From Rhodovastum atsumiense (GTDB lineage: Bacteria > Pseudomonadota > Alphaproteobacteria > Acetobacterales > Acetobacteraceae), in NCBI RefSeq assembly GCF_937425535.1, contig NZ_OW485601.1, positions 4,509,501-4,573,500 of the forward strand: a DNA stretch of 64,000 bases, given 5' to 3'. How positions within the stretch are numbered: the first letter of the stretch is position 1; each line of letters starts with the position of its first letter. This document shows positions 43,964 through 52,908 of the stretch, one piece after another. The position numbers and the translations under genes are program-made. Below the pieces are notes generated by a model, which saw nothing but the letters and a program-made list of their open reading frames with translations, was not told where the DNA came from and searched no databases.

Positions 43964-44250
43964 TCGATCGGTGCACCTGCTTTCCCGTCCCGACCTGGCA
44001 GTGCCCCGGCCACGGCGCGCAGCGAAGGGGAAGAGAGGAGCAGAGCCGCTCGGAGCCACGCGCAGCACTGCGAGCATGGCGAGAACGGCGAGCACCGGAC
44101 CTTCCCCGCAGCGAGCCCCGTGGCAGGCTCAGCCCTGGTTGGAGGTGAGCCACATCCGAACCACGCACCGTCAGCACAGTCGGGATAGGGGAATATTCGT
44201 TACGAGAGACAAGCGGCAACTACGTTGACACGCACCGCGGCCAACCACAT

Positions 44251-44294
44251 GGCCTGGCTGCCACAGATGCCGCGGCATCTGTGGCAGCCAGGCC
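44251..44294. terminator. Perfect 44-bp palindrome
   Basis: Two 22-base arms with no spacer: GGCCTGGCTGCCACAGATGC followed by CGCG and then the exact complement. It lies 35 bases past the stop of the AlgX-like gene, so it is a likely strong terminator for that minus-strand operon, although no T-run follows. The 287 bases between it and the IS66 copy hold no gene. Confidence 0.55.
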
Positions 44295-44328
44295 GGGGCG
44301 TTTCCAGGGAAATCAGAATTAGCGAAGA

Positions 44329-45648
44329 TTATTTCTGTGGAACACTCAGGCAGAATCGTTCAACAGTTTGACAAATTATCATGCCTGGTGAAAATTCTTC
44401 GATGTGTTTTTCCTGCATATTGCCCGACCAGACGAATCGAGTGCGGGCAAAAATACGACTCATCCACCAAGAGAGCCCCTCGGGGGCGCCCCCGCGTTCG
44501 AACATGGAATTTCCAAAAATGAGCAATGTCTGAGGAGATAACGGACAGCGAGCACGCCATTCCATCACAGTATCCCCATGCCCTTGTTTAGGAGTGTCAA
44601 TATAGGTCAGCTCCGGTGTATCGAGGGCAAACTCCCAGTCTTCGGCGGGAGCTAATTGGTGCTCTAACATGTCGCCTTGGAAGAATTTTTTGCCAAGATC
44701 TCCGCTGCGTGATTGCTCGAAAAAATTTTTACAAAAAATATCTTTTTGCAATCCAATTTTTTCACAAAATTTTCTTATTATTTCTTCGGCTCCAAAATAA
44801 GAGAGGTGGCTATCCACTTTTCGGAATGGATGAATTCCACGTTTGATGATTAGATCTCGAAGAATGCTCCAGCAGTCGATGAAAAATGGCTCTGATTTTA
44901 AATCGTGCGTAATGGCTGTGAGGAGTTTTGTTGGCGTTTCCAACCGGGTTGGAAAGAACTCTGGCATTATGGATTGTTTTTCTGGAATAATCATTTGGAA
45001 GAATTGGATGCCGCGGGTCGCGCAGTAATCTTGCCGCGCCCGTATCGTGGTCAACCACCGCTTCGTTGTGGGAGAATCTTCGGAATTAGTATATTGGCTC
45101 AATACATTATTGGAGCCTCCGACGAGAAATAAGAAACCATCTCGGCCAATGGTAACTTCGCTGTCGTGGCTGGTGGCACCACGTTGTACAATGATGCTTT
45201 CCTGTGCCTGCGTGGTCGATGTGGTATCCAGGAATGACCTGATCGCCTCACGTGCACGCTTGGCATTTTGGGCATCCTGGAGCGTTGCCAAATCTACTTT
45301 GCCTTTCAGGCGACCTACAAGATGAAGGGTGATAATTTCTAGAACGGTTTCCTCGCGACGGTCCCAAAAACGGAGCGTCAGCACTTCGCCGGCCGCTTCA
45401 GCGTTCAAGGACAGGCCGCCCCACCACAAGGCCGCGAGGTCTTCTACGGAGGGGAGGACAAGTCTGAAGCCGCAACCGGGGGTGCCGTTGATGTCGCGGT
45501 CGGTGGTGTTGATTGCGATATCATCTCGACCGGCAAGCGTAAATTTATCTACGGGCCGCGCGCCTTCTGAACCAACATGCCGCGCCCAACCACTCAGCGT
45601 GACGCTCCTGCCATTCATGCCAGCGTAATCGATGGCGCCGTGGATCAT
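44329..45648 (-). CDS. AlgX/AlgJ-like SGNH acetyltransferase-type protein
   Basis: 439 residues from ATG 45648, overlapping the upstream glycosyltransferase stop by ATGA. N-terminal beta-rich domain (MIHGAIDYAGMNGRSVTLSG), then the ALGX fold: TIGRDGFLFLVGGSNNVLSQ, FFQMIIPEKQSIMPEFFP, the Asp-His pair in KVDSHLSYFGAEEII (family DTHWT), and the Ser loop LLIFGNSMFERGG. These proteins O-acetylate polysaccharide or bind it. No signal peptide is visible, unlike periplasmic AlgX, so a cytosolic or fused role is possible. AT-richer codon usage, like its partner. Confidence 0.75.
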   Translation of the reverse strand: MIHGAIDYAGMNGRSVTLSGWARHVGSEGARPVDKFTLAGRDDIAINTTDRDINGTPGCGFRLVLPSVEDLAALWWGGLSLNAEAAGEVLTLRFWDRREETVLEIITLHLVGRLKGKVDLATLQDAQNAKRAREAIRSFLDTTSTTQAQESIIVQRGATSHDSEVTIGRDGFLFLVGGSNNVLSQYTNSEDSPTTKRWLTTIRARQDYCATRGIQFFQMIIPEKQSIMPEFFPTRLETPTKLLTAITHDLKSEPFFIDCWSILRDLIIKRGIHPFRKVDSHLSYFGAEEIIRKFCEKIGLQKDIFCKNFFEQSRSGDLGKKFFQGDMLEHQLAPAEDWEFALDTPELTYIDTPKQGHGDTVMEWRARCPLSPQTLLIFGNSMFERGGAPEGLSWWMSRIFARTRFVWSGNMQEKHIEEFSPGMIICQTVERFCLSVPQK

Positions 45649-46796
45649 GCTGCCCCCCTCAACTTTATGCGGCGTTCTTCCAGAATTGCCCCCCAGTTCA
45701 TCTTCGCCAGAGCCGTCGCGAGAGAAGGCAGGCATTGTCCTGAGGTGGAATTGATAAGTGCTGCGCGATCAGTGCCTTTTTCCGCAATGGCGGGCGGTTC
45801 GCCCGCCATCCGCAGATAGGCTTGAGCGTACCTTTTCACATCCGCTGGCGTATCTCCTGCTTCGGCTAAAAGGGCAATTCTTGCTTCCTGCTCCGGGCCT
45901 TTTTTAGTATTTACGACACCTTTTCCAATAAGATGTTGCAATGCACGCTCGCGCATCACGTGTTGCGGTAAATTTCTTAAATGTAGTACAAAAATTTCCC
46001 CGAATGAATCGCCATTAATGAATGGCAAGACCTGTGGAACATGTAAGTTATGACCGAGATGACCAATTGAAAAAATAATGTCATGACGGGCTATCGCCTT
46101 ACCGGCTATGGTTCCACCAAAAAGCTCTTTAGTGGATGTATCGATGCTACAGATATTTTCAGGACCATCCGATCCATTGATTGCGGTGACCCAGATGCCG
46201 CAAAACATTGGTAAATTACGATTGCGCAGAACCTGTTTGACAAACTGGCTTGAAAATAAGCCGCCGACCCGCGCGAATAGAAATTCATCGGCATCAAGGA
46301 TGGTCAGGTAACGGCAGTTTGCCGCAAGCAAACGGAAAAAATCGGCATTGGCCGAGGGGTTATGTATGTCATCGTAATGGCGACGATAATCAAAAATCAT
46401 AATTTTTGAGGAATAACTTTTTAATTTTGCGATATAGGTGGGATCTTGAGAGCCGCAATCAAGTATAATGATGTTATCAAACCCAACAATAGCTGCATGA
46501 TGAGCGATCCATGCGTCAATTAAGTAAGGTTCATCTTTTGCTTTTAAGATTATCTTGAGTAATGTATCACGTCCAGGCGCCCACTCGTATCCTTCACGTC
46601 GGCCTACGGTCAGCCAGTGAATGTAGGCTTCCTCTTGGTTTTTAAAAAAAGCTCCAGAACTGGAAAAGTATATGCTTTGAGAAAAAAGTGGAGTACGGTG
46701 CCTGATGCCATAGCGCGTCAAGCCGATTTGCCGGAGTTCCGGTTTTTCAAGCAAAGCAAAGTAAGTATCATAGGGCAGAGAGGGGGGCTTGGTCAT
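45645..46796 (-). CDS. Glycosyltransferase, family 2-type (Glyco_tranf_2_4)
   Basis: 383 residues. LLKIILKAKDEPYLIDAWIA, NIIILDCGSQDPTYIAKLKS, and metal site LTILDADEFLFARVGG mark the GT-A fold shared with the enzyme at 4576. An N-terminal ~85-residue extension (YDTYFALLEKPELRQIGL to WLTVGRREGYEWAPG) may bind acceptor. Coupled (ATGA) to the AlgX-like gene, giving a two-gene surface-glycan unit. Codon usage AT-richer than flanks. Confidence 0.8.
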   Translation of the reverse strand: MTKPPSLPYDTYFALLEKPELRQIGLTRYGIRHRTPLFSQSIYFSSSGAFFKNQEEAYIHWLTVGRREGYEWAPGRDTLLKIILKAKDEPYLIDAWIAHHAAIVGFDNIIILDCGSQDPTYIAKLKSYSSKIMIFDYRRHYDDIHNPSANADFFRLLAANCRYLTILDADEFLFARVGGLFSSQFVKQVLRNRNLPMFCGIWVTAINGSDGPENICSIDTSTKELFGGTIAGKAIARHDIIFSIGHLGHNLHVPQVLPFINGDSFGEIFVLHLRNLPQHVMRERALQHLIGKGVVNTKKGPEQEARIALLAEAGDTPADVKRYAQAYLRMAGEPPAIAEKGTDRAALINSTSGQCLPSLATALAKMNWGAILEERRIKLRGAA

Positions 46797-48156
46797 GCAT
46801 CATGCCTTCTGGCGCCGAAGCGCGCATTATGGTTAACGAGTATGACATAGGGCGCTGATTTGGAAGAGCATTTTTGTTCATGACACCCATCCTGCCGATT
46901 GGAACATCAGGACCCGTCCGGAGATTGACCTGGAATGATGTTGCAATGATAAAATGAGCCATTCCAATCTTTTCTGGTGGGGCTGGTTGACCGGTGCGCC
47001 GGGGGGCGTGATGTCGGCGACCACCATTCTCTCGGTCTCGCAAAGACGGGGAGATGTCGCGATGGCCTGGACCGAATATCACGCGACCCGAATATCGGCG
47101 TGGCGGCCTGCGCTACACCAGCGCCACCACCGGGGCCGAATGGCGGTGATCGCGCCACTGTGGCTGCTGGCAGGGGCGGGCGGACCCGCGAAGCCAGCCT
47201 GTGGAAGGCTGGTGAACGCTCTCTTCATCCCATCGTCCGATCCGACTGCCAGTGGCGCCTGCTGCCCAGGGACTTCTCGCCCTTCACCATCTTGCGGCGC
47301 TACCTCTGCGCTTGGCGTAGTTGCATCCGGCGCGGCCGGTCTTCGCGCTCGATCCCGGTCAGTGCCTGGAATTCGCGCAGGTGGTGTTAATCGGGCGCAA
47401 CGCCGTGCTGCAGTCTTCCTTCATCGCGTGGCGGCAGGTGATCGGCTGCCTCGTTCAGGTTCGCCACTGGCTGCAAGGTCGTGCCGGGTTGGCCCGGCTG
47501 CCCGTTGCTCCGGTGGCTTGATCGCTTGCGTCAATACGCACCCGTTCGGGTTGCTTCTTCAGCCAGCCACTGGACGGTGGCTTGCTGCGGTTGTCGCTGT
47601 CCAGGCCAGGTCAGCGCTCCAGCGCCGGAAGCCGCTTCCGCAGGGCGAGGGGCCTTCTCGGCCTGCGAGTCGGCGGTCTCGCGCGCATGATGGGCTTCCT
47701 GGGCCAGCGGGAGCGCAATGACGTTTCGCTTCGAGAGTTGACGCTAGCCGCCTGCATCCATCGAACAGTTGCAGCGGCAAGTCTTGCCCGAGGTCAATCG
47801 AAATCCACTCCGGGCACCACACCAGTCGTCAAAATATCCATTATCCAGTTTGTTCTATTTTACTATCTCGTATAAGAGGATTGTGCGTTTCAGAAAATCA
47901 ACCTAAGCAGCCGCCGGGGAACATAGGTTCTAGTACAAATGGTACGGTGAGAGTATCCTTTGGATCTCTAGATCATGCTGGTCATTTTTGCCAAATTCCC
48001 AGCGACCAGACGGAGTGGATATGAAAGCTCCAACCGTGAGGTCACAGTATGCGCGCCAGTGACACATATATCGTGCAAGGTACGATGCTGTGTTGTTCCG
48101 GAGCGCGATGCCGTGTAGTTCCAGATTACAATCAATCAACCAGTTAGGAGCAAGTC
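46797..48156. other. Gene-poor stretch with IS5 debris
   Basis: No intact gene. One plus-strand frame contains LHPIVRSDCQWRLLPRDFSP FTILRRYLCAWRS at about 47220-47330, the N-terminal motif of IS5-family transposases; the rest of that element is missing. 47820-48150 is AT-richer and precedes the peptide genes; a loose TTGTTC/TATAAG pair (47850, 47871; 15-bp spacing) is the only promoter-like sequence noticed. Confidence 0.45.
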
Positions 48157-48378
48157 ATGTCTCATGAACTGATCGAGCTGAGCGACGCCGAACTCGTCTC
48201 CGTCTCCGGTGGTTTTGCATGGGCTCGCGCCGGTGCGGCGGCTGACTCAAACGCCGGTGGGCCTCATTTTGCCGCTACCCGTACCTTCACCGCCACCAAC
48301 ACTTTGGCAGTCAGCGCCCCTGGCGCCTCGGTTGCGTCTTCCGGGTCGAGGTCCGGATCGGCCGCGGTGGCGTACTAA
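48157..48378 (+). CDS. Double-glycine leader peptide precursor A (bacteriocin-like)
   Basis: 73 residues, RBS TAGGAG nine bases upstream. Leader of 19 residues, MSHELIELSDAELVSVSGG, fits the LSxxEL..V.GG leader cut by C39-type peptidase exporters; the predicted core is 54 residues, rich in Ala, Ser, Gly and Thr, with no cysteine (so not a Cys-bridged lanthipeptide) and ending in Ala-Tyr. It has a sister gene with identical architecture at 48602. No C39 transporter or immunity gene in the window. Class II bacteriocin/microcin-like or a secreted signalling peptide. Confidence 0.65.
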   Translation: MSHELIELSDAELVSVSGGFAWARAGAAADSNAGGPHFAATRTFTATNTLAVSAPGASVASSGSRSGSAAVAY

Positions 48379-48405
48379 CGGATTTAACGGCGTTCTTTTT
48401 CGGCT

Positions 48406-48432
48406 CCTTCCCGGCGCTGGCCGCCGGGAAGG
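48406..48432 (+). terminator. Hairpin after peptide gene A
   Basis: CCTTCCCGGC, 7-base loop, GCCGGGAAGG: a perfect 10-bp stem 27 bases after the stop. A near-identical hairpin follows peptide gene B, with only one loop base changed. Preceded by TTCTTTTTC rather than followed by a T-run. Confidence 0.6.
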
Positions 48433-48601
48433 ACGACCTCGTCGGCGCAAGGCACGGGCCGCGGCGGACTGACGGGAGCACGCGCCTTGGCGACGGCGTA
48501 ACGCGCCGGGCGCAAGGGCATGTGACGGACGCGGCCGGCATGATCACGGGTACCTGCGCGCGTGGGAGTCCCGGACGGCAATCTTAGGGAGCCAACAAAC
48601 C

Positions 48602-48823
48602 ATGTATGACAAAATGATAGAACTCAACGACACCGATCTGGAGAGCGTCGCGGGAGGTGGGGCGTCTGCTTCCGTTTGGGGGTCAGTGACAGCCTCTGCG
48701 AACGGGGCTCATGCTGCCGTTTCCCTGACCCGGGGTATTACCTCTACTGTCGCAAGCAGCGCTGGCCCCATCTCGGCCGCGATTGCCGCGGGGGTGTTCG
48801 CAGGAATTTCGGCGGCGTATTAA
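48602..48823 (+). CDS. Double-glycine leader peptide precursor B (bacteriocin-like)
   Basis: 73 residues, RBS AGGGAG. Leader MYDKMIELNDTDLESVAGG (19 residues) and a 54-residue, cysteine-free core with hydrophobic stretch AGPISAAIAAGVFAGISAAY, which could insert in membranes. Same leader length, core length and terminal Ala-Tyr as peptide A, but the cores differ, so the pair may act together as a two-peptide system. Tandem duplication including the downstream hairpin. Confidence 0.65.
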   Translation: MYDKMIELNDTDLESVAGGGASASVWGSVTASANGAHAAVSLTRGITSTVASSAGPISAAIAAGVFAGISAAY

Positions 48824-48929
48824 CGGGTCTAAGCGCCTGCTGCAGAATTCGCGCCAAGCCAGCCAGGCGCAAAACATAGCAGCATATAACAGCACAAGAC
48901 GGCACACCTGACGCTGTTCCTGATCGGCT

Positions 48930-48956
48930 CCTTCCCGGCGCAGGCCGCCGGGAAGG
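48930..48956 (+). terminator. Hairpin after peptide gene B
   Basis: CCTTCCCGGC, loop GCAGGCC, GCCGGGAAGG, 107 bases after the stop. Same stem as the hairpin at 48406; the surrounding CGGCTCCTTCCCGGCG segment is also shared. Confidence 0.6.
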
Positions 48957-49286
48957 CTTGCCAGCGCAAGGCATTGATGGTCAGCGTCACTATCCCATGC
49001 GACAGTTTCCTGGGTGAATGATGCGACCCTGGGTTGGCTCGGGGCCGCGAAAACGTGATGGTCCCTGGCGATGACGCCATCCTGGCCGGATCAGGGCCGT
49101 GATACGATTGAAACCATCATCCACCCTGAGACGAACCGGTGAGGATTTGCTTGCGTCCTTGACACAGCCTGGCGATTCCAGCCCGGACCACGTGGCGTGA
49201 GTGCCAGACCCCCGCGACGCCGCTGAACCGCCATCCTGCAGTTTCCCATGCGGTCCCCATCCGGCGGGGTTTCACCCCGCACCCGA

Positions 49287-49408
49287 CCAGGGCTTCGCCC
49301 TGGACCGACCAAGGGCTTCGCCCTTGGAACCCATAATTTCTGTGCCGCGCAGCGAGACTGGGATCCAAGGGCCTTGTGGCCCTTGGTCGGTCAAGGGCGA
49401 AGCCCTTG
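49287..49408. repeat. Cluster of short palindromic repeats (CAAGGGCTTCGCCCTTG type)
   Basis: Four related palindromes: CCAGGGCTTCGCCCTGG (49287-49303), CCAAGGGCTTCGCCCTTGG (49309-49327), CCAAGGGCCTTGTGGCCCTTGG-like (49365-49386), CAAGGGCGAAGCCCTTG (49392-49408). Short hairpins of this kind are common between genes in Acetobacteraceae-type genomes (my recollection of the group). They run up to the start of the next gene. Confidence 0.6.
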
Positions 49409-49426
49409 CCTTACGGGCAGGCTCCG

Positions 49427-50500
49427 GTGACCGCCTTCGAAGGACTGCGCCTCCTGCTCGTCATCAGGAACTCGTCCCTGGCCGCGGCGGCAGGGTTGAT
49501 TTTCCGCAATGCCATCTCCCTGTTGGAATTGCTGCTGCAGCACGCCGATCCCGCCGATCCCGGCCGCGGCGCCTGCGAGACCTTGCTGCGCGAGCTGCGG
49601 CGCATCCTGCCGCCCACCGGCGACGCCGCGGCGGCGCTGCCGGCGCCGGCCCTGCCGCAGGCCTCGGCGCGGCTGTGGGAGCTGGCTGCGCGCATGGCCG
49701 CGGACCGGGAGGTCGGCGGCCGGCTGCGCGCCGAGGCCCTGGCCGATCCGGACACCCCCCAGTTCTGGCAGGCGATCGGATTGGCACTGTTCAAGATCCC
49801 GCTGCCGGCCGCCGTCGCCTGGCGCGAGCGCTGGGCCGCCGCAACCGGGGAAGCCGGCGCCGCCGCATCGTGGCTGGAACTGCCGTATGACAAGGACGAA
49901 ACCATCCTGGGCGCCTCTCCGGGGCGGTCGGGAGTGCGGCTGGCGCAGGCGGCAGGGCTCGACCGGCGGCTCGGCGGGGAGGTGCCCGGGACGGGAGATG
50001 ACCTGGTCGGGCGCATTACCAGCATCTTCCTCTGGCTTGCCGAGAACGACCCGCAGGCCTGGCAGGTGTTCCGGCCGGTCAACCGCTTCGGGCCGGAGGC
50101 AGTGAACCCGCGCTACGTCGGGGCCGTGCTCGGCAGCTTCGCGGCCTGGCGCCAGGCCAGGCGGCATGGGGATGCCGTGGCGGCGCTGAAGCAACTGCTG
50201 GACCTGGACGAGGCGATCCACTCGTTGTGGGCCTTCCCTCTGCCTGACCGGCGATCGCGCTGGTGCCTGCTGCAAGGGCGCCTGCGCGCCCGGTTGTTCG
50301 AGGCCGAGCGGCGGGTGCGCGGGGCATGCCTGCGCGACCTTTCCGGCCTTTCCGTCCGGCAGGTACGCGACTTCGCCGCCGATGATTGTGGCATCGACGC
50401 GGGCGCCGCACCCGGAGACGTGCTGGCCTGCCTGCGCGTCCACGCCAGCATCGCCGGCGAAAGCCTGAACGGCCGGGTGATGGTGCAACAGCTCCAGTGA
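49427..50500 (+). CDS. hypothetical partner of the vWA protein
   Basis: 357 residues from GTG 49427; a GTG at 49376 lies within the repeat cluster and is disfavoured. Helical, Ala/Arg/Leu-rich, with YDKDETILGASPGRSGVRLA, DDLVGRITSIFLWLAENDPQ and HASIAGESLNGRVMVQQLQ. No family recognised. It ends 15 bases before the vWA gene and is likely co-transcribed. Could be a scaffold or effector of the vWA/phosphatase/kinase set. Confidence 0.6.
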   Translation: MTAFEGLRLLLVIRNSSLAAAAGLIFRNAISLLELLLQHADPADPGRGACETLLRELRRILPPTGDAAAALPAPALPQASARLWELAARMAADREVGGRLRAEALADPDTPQFWQAIGLALFKIPLPAAVAWRERWAAATGEAGAAASWLELPYDKDETILGASPGRSGVRLAQAAGLDRRLGGEVPGTGDDLVGRITSIFLWLAENDPQAWQVFRPVNRFGPEAVNPRYVGAVLGSFAAWRQARRHGDAVAALKQLLDLDEAIHSLWAFPLPDRRSRWCLLQGRLRARLFEAERRVRGACLRDLSGLSVRQVRDFAADDCGIDAGAAPGDVLACLRVHASIAGESLNGRVMVQQLQ

Positions 50501-50515
50501 GGGAGAGACGAGGGG

Positions 50516-51379
50516 ATGCCGTACGCAGCCGAAATCAGTCGGACCAACCCGACCTGCATCGTGCTCGTGCTCGACCAGTCGGCGTCGATGGCTGATCGCT
50601 TCAGCGGTGCCACGGGCGAGGGCGTCACCAAGGCGGGGCTGCTGGCGGACGTGCTCAACCGCAGCCTGATGGAACTGGTCACCGCTTGCCGCAAGCCCGA
50701 GGGCATCCTGGATTATTTCTACGTCGGGGTGCTGTCCTACGCCGGCAACGAGGTGCGGCCCGCGCTCGGGGGCGCGCTGGCGGGCGTGCACATCTCCCCG
50801 GTCAGCGCGCTCGGCCGCAGCCCGATGCGGGTCGAGACCCGGCGCAAGCAGGTGCCGGACGGCGCCGGCGGGCTGGTGGAGACCGAGGTGCGCTTCCCGG
50901 TCTGGTTCGACCCGGCCGCTTCCGGCAACACCCCGATGTGCCAGGGGTTGGAGACGGCGGCGGAGATGGTGGCCGAATGGTGCGAAAAATATCCGCGATC
51001 CTTTCCGCCCACGGTGCTGCATGTGACCGACGGCGAGGCGACCGACGGCGACGAGGCGGCGGTGGAGGCGGCGGCGGGCCGCATCACCGCGCGCGGCACC
51101 GATGACGGCACCGTGCTGCTGCTGAACCTGCATGTCTCCGGCGAGGGCGGCACCCCCATCCGCTTCCCCACCGAGGAGAAGGCGCTGCCGGATTCCTATG
51201 CGCGCATGCTGTTCCGCATGAGCAGCGTGCTGCCCGAGGAATTCCGGCGCCGTGGCGAGGAGGCGCAGATGCAGCTCGCGCCGGGCTGCCGCGGCTATGT
51301 CTACAATGCCGGGATCGAGGACGTGGTGCGCTTCTTCCGGATCGGCACCCGGCCCCGGCTGGCGGCGGCCGATCGCTGA
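50516..51379 (+). CDS. TerY-like von Willebrand A (vWA) domain protein
   Basis: 287 residues. MIDAS loop IVLVLDQSASMADRF (DxSxS), later Thr in GNTPMCQGLETAAEMV, and VLHVTDGEATDGDEAAVEAA, the classic metal-site strands. Cytosolic. vWA proteins of TerY type work as metal-dependent adaptor partners of a PP2C phosphatase and a kinase; those two are found 4 kb downstream at 55392-57424. Family role inferred from domain and context. Confidence 0.75.
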   Translation: MPYAAEISRTNPTCIVLVLDQSASMADRFSGATGEGVTKAGLLADVLNRSLMELVTACRKPEGILDYFYVGVLSYAGNEVRPALGGALAGVHISPVSALGRSPMRVETRRKQVPDGAGGLVETEVRFPVWFDPAASGNTPMCQGLETAAEMVAEWCEKYPRSFPPTVLHVTDGEATDGDEAAVEAAAGRITARGTDDGTVLLLNLHVSGEGGTPIRFPTEEKALPDSYARMLFRMSSVLPEEFRRRGEEAQMQLAPGCRGYVYNAGIEDVVRFFRIGTRPRLAAADR

Positions 51380-51575
51380 CGCCACGTCGATGCGCCCGCG
51401 AGGGCCGCGGGAGATGCAGGCTGACCGGAGGTGGGGGGCCAGGGGGGCGCACGGCCATTCAATTGATTTCCGTCAACGACATTCGTCGCGCGGGCGGTTC
51501 AAACGAGGCCGGTGGCTGGCCGGCCATGCGCGCGGGATGGCTGCGCGGAACGCCGCCTCAGGACGGAAGCGCACC

Positions 51576-52805
51576 ATGTCGATAGACGCCGGACTCGCCG
51601 TGGCCGACCGCTGGTTCATCGGGCTGTTTGAGCACAAGACCCTGCGCAAGATAGAACAAGCCTTCGAGAACTTATCTCCTGAATTGTGGCATGTCGCCGG
51701 GCACCTGATGGTCGGCGGCCAGACCATCAACCACCGTGACGAAACCGTCGGGGGCATCATCGATGCGGCGGAACGCAGCGCGCATCAGGCCTCGGCGTCG
51801 TTTCGCTGGTTCTTGCTCAAAGCCGCCCTGCGGAGCATGGCCCAGGCGGCAGCGGCGAGTTTGCGGGAGACCTCCAGGCTGGGCCGGGCGGCCCTGAAGG
51901 GCAAACTGGAAATGGCCCGGGAAGGCCAGGCACCGGCTGAAATCGTGTTGAAGTGCATCGACAGCCGCTACGCCACCGGCGCCGACGGCCAGCAGATCGG
52001 CGGCGGCCTGGAAGGGCGTGTCGCGGGAAACCTGTTCACCGCCAGCGATGATCCGGGCAGGCTGGGCGAGGCAACCAAGCAGGCGATCCGCGTCGGTCTC
52101 GTGAAGCACGTGCCCTCGCTACGGGTGGCGGACCATTTTCACTGCTCTGCCAAGACCACCATCTACCGCAGTTGCCGGCAAACGGATCGGCGTGCCCTCG
52201 ACAACATGTCCTCGCTGGAGCTTGAAGATTACTGGTTCGCCCGCCAGCAGGAATATCTTGTCCACACGGTCGAACTGCGCACCCGCGGCGTCGGCTTCGA
52301 CGCCTACGAGCAATTCGGTCTCCGTCTGACGGGCGACCATGCCAGCAAGACCATCGACGCCATGGCCTGTGAGCAAGGGCTGAGCCTGGCGAAGATGGTG
52401 ACTGCCTATGTCGCGACGCACGAGGCTGCGCTGGGCACGCAACGGCCCGACGTCCGGTTCTCGCTCTTCGATCCCCGTCAGCACCGCCATCATCTGTTCG
52501 ACCCTTCGCGCGGGACGCAGGGCGAGTTCGTCAGCCTGCCGAACGTCACGCTATGGACACCCTCGTATTTTTCGGTGGTCACCAGGATCATGGGGCAGAA
52601 CAACCTGTCGGACAGCGCGGTCGCGCCTTATCCCCGGCGCTTCCCGGCGCTCGACGCCCCGCGCCGGGAGGCGCGGCGGCGTGCCGGCGGAGCGTGGCCT
52701 GCAGCATGGCCGTCCGGCGCACAGCCCTGCTTTTGCGGGATGCATCGTGCCTCGACGTTGCAGTCAGACTGGCTGGAAAACCGGGACAGACTGCAGTGCG
52801 AGTAG
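51576..52805 (+). CDS. hypothetical protein, 409 aa
   Basis: Starts MSIDAGLAVADRWFIGLFEH after a GGACGGAAG region. Contains TINHRDETVGGIIDAAERSA, IVLKCIDSRYATGADGQQIG, RVGLVKHVPSLRVADHFHCS and RFSLFDPRQHRHHLFDPSRG. I do not recognise it; no signal peptide. The final ~50 residues are arginine/alanine-rich and may be an over-read. It lies between the vWA gene and DUF805 gene with loose spacing, so no operon link is clear. Confidence 0.5.
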   Translation: MSIDAGLAVADRWFIGLFEHKTLRKIEQAFENLSPELWHVAGHLMVGGQTINHRDETVGGIIDAAERSAHQASASFRWFLLKAALRSMAQAAAASLRETSRLGRAALKGKLEMAREGQAPAEIVLKCIDSRYATGADGQQIGGGLEGRVAGNLFTASDDPGRLGEATKQAIRVGLVKHVPSLRVADHFHCSAKTTIYRSCRQTDRRALDNMSSLELEDYWFARQQEYLVHTVELRTRGVGFDAYEQFGLRLTGDHASKTIDAMACEQGLSLAKMVTAYVATHEAALGTQRPDVRFSLFDPRQHRHHLFDPSRGTQGEFVSLPNVTLWTPSYFSVVTRIMGQNNLSDSAVAPYPRRFPALDAPRREARRRAGGAWPAAWPSGAQPCFCGMHRASTLQSDWLENRDRLQCE

Positions 52806-52908
52806 ATCGCGCCGCGCTTGCCTCACCCGGCCTCGCCGTCGCGGCTGCAGGCAGTGTCTGGTCCCTTCGCCAGATGGCGTAAGGTTCGGCATGCTCCGGC
52901 TTTTTGTT

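Noticed and set aside
46954-47721. 255-codon plus-strand frame in the gene-poor stretch
   Set aside because: Low-complexity Ala/Arg/Pro sequence in this frame; the only recognisable signal (IS5 WRLLP motif) is in another frame.
48157-48823. Peptide genes as lanthipeptide precursors
   Set aside because: Neither core contains cysteine and no LanM/LanB-type enzyme is in the window.
49156-49190. TTGACA as a -35 box before the vWA operon
   Set aside because: No acceptable -10 hexamer at 16-18 bases downstream; likely chance.
49287-49408. Palindrome cluster as a CRISPR array
   Set aside because: Units are short, unequal palindromes without regular spacers; they are intergenic hairpin repeats.
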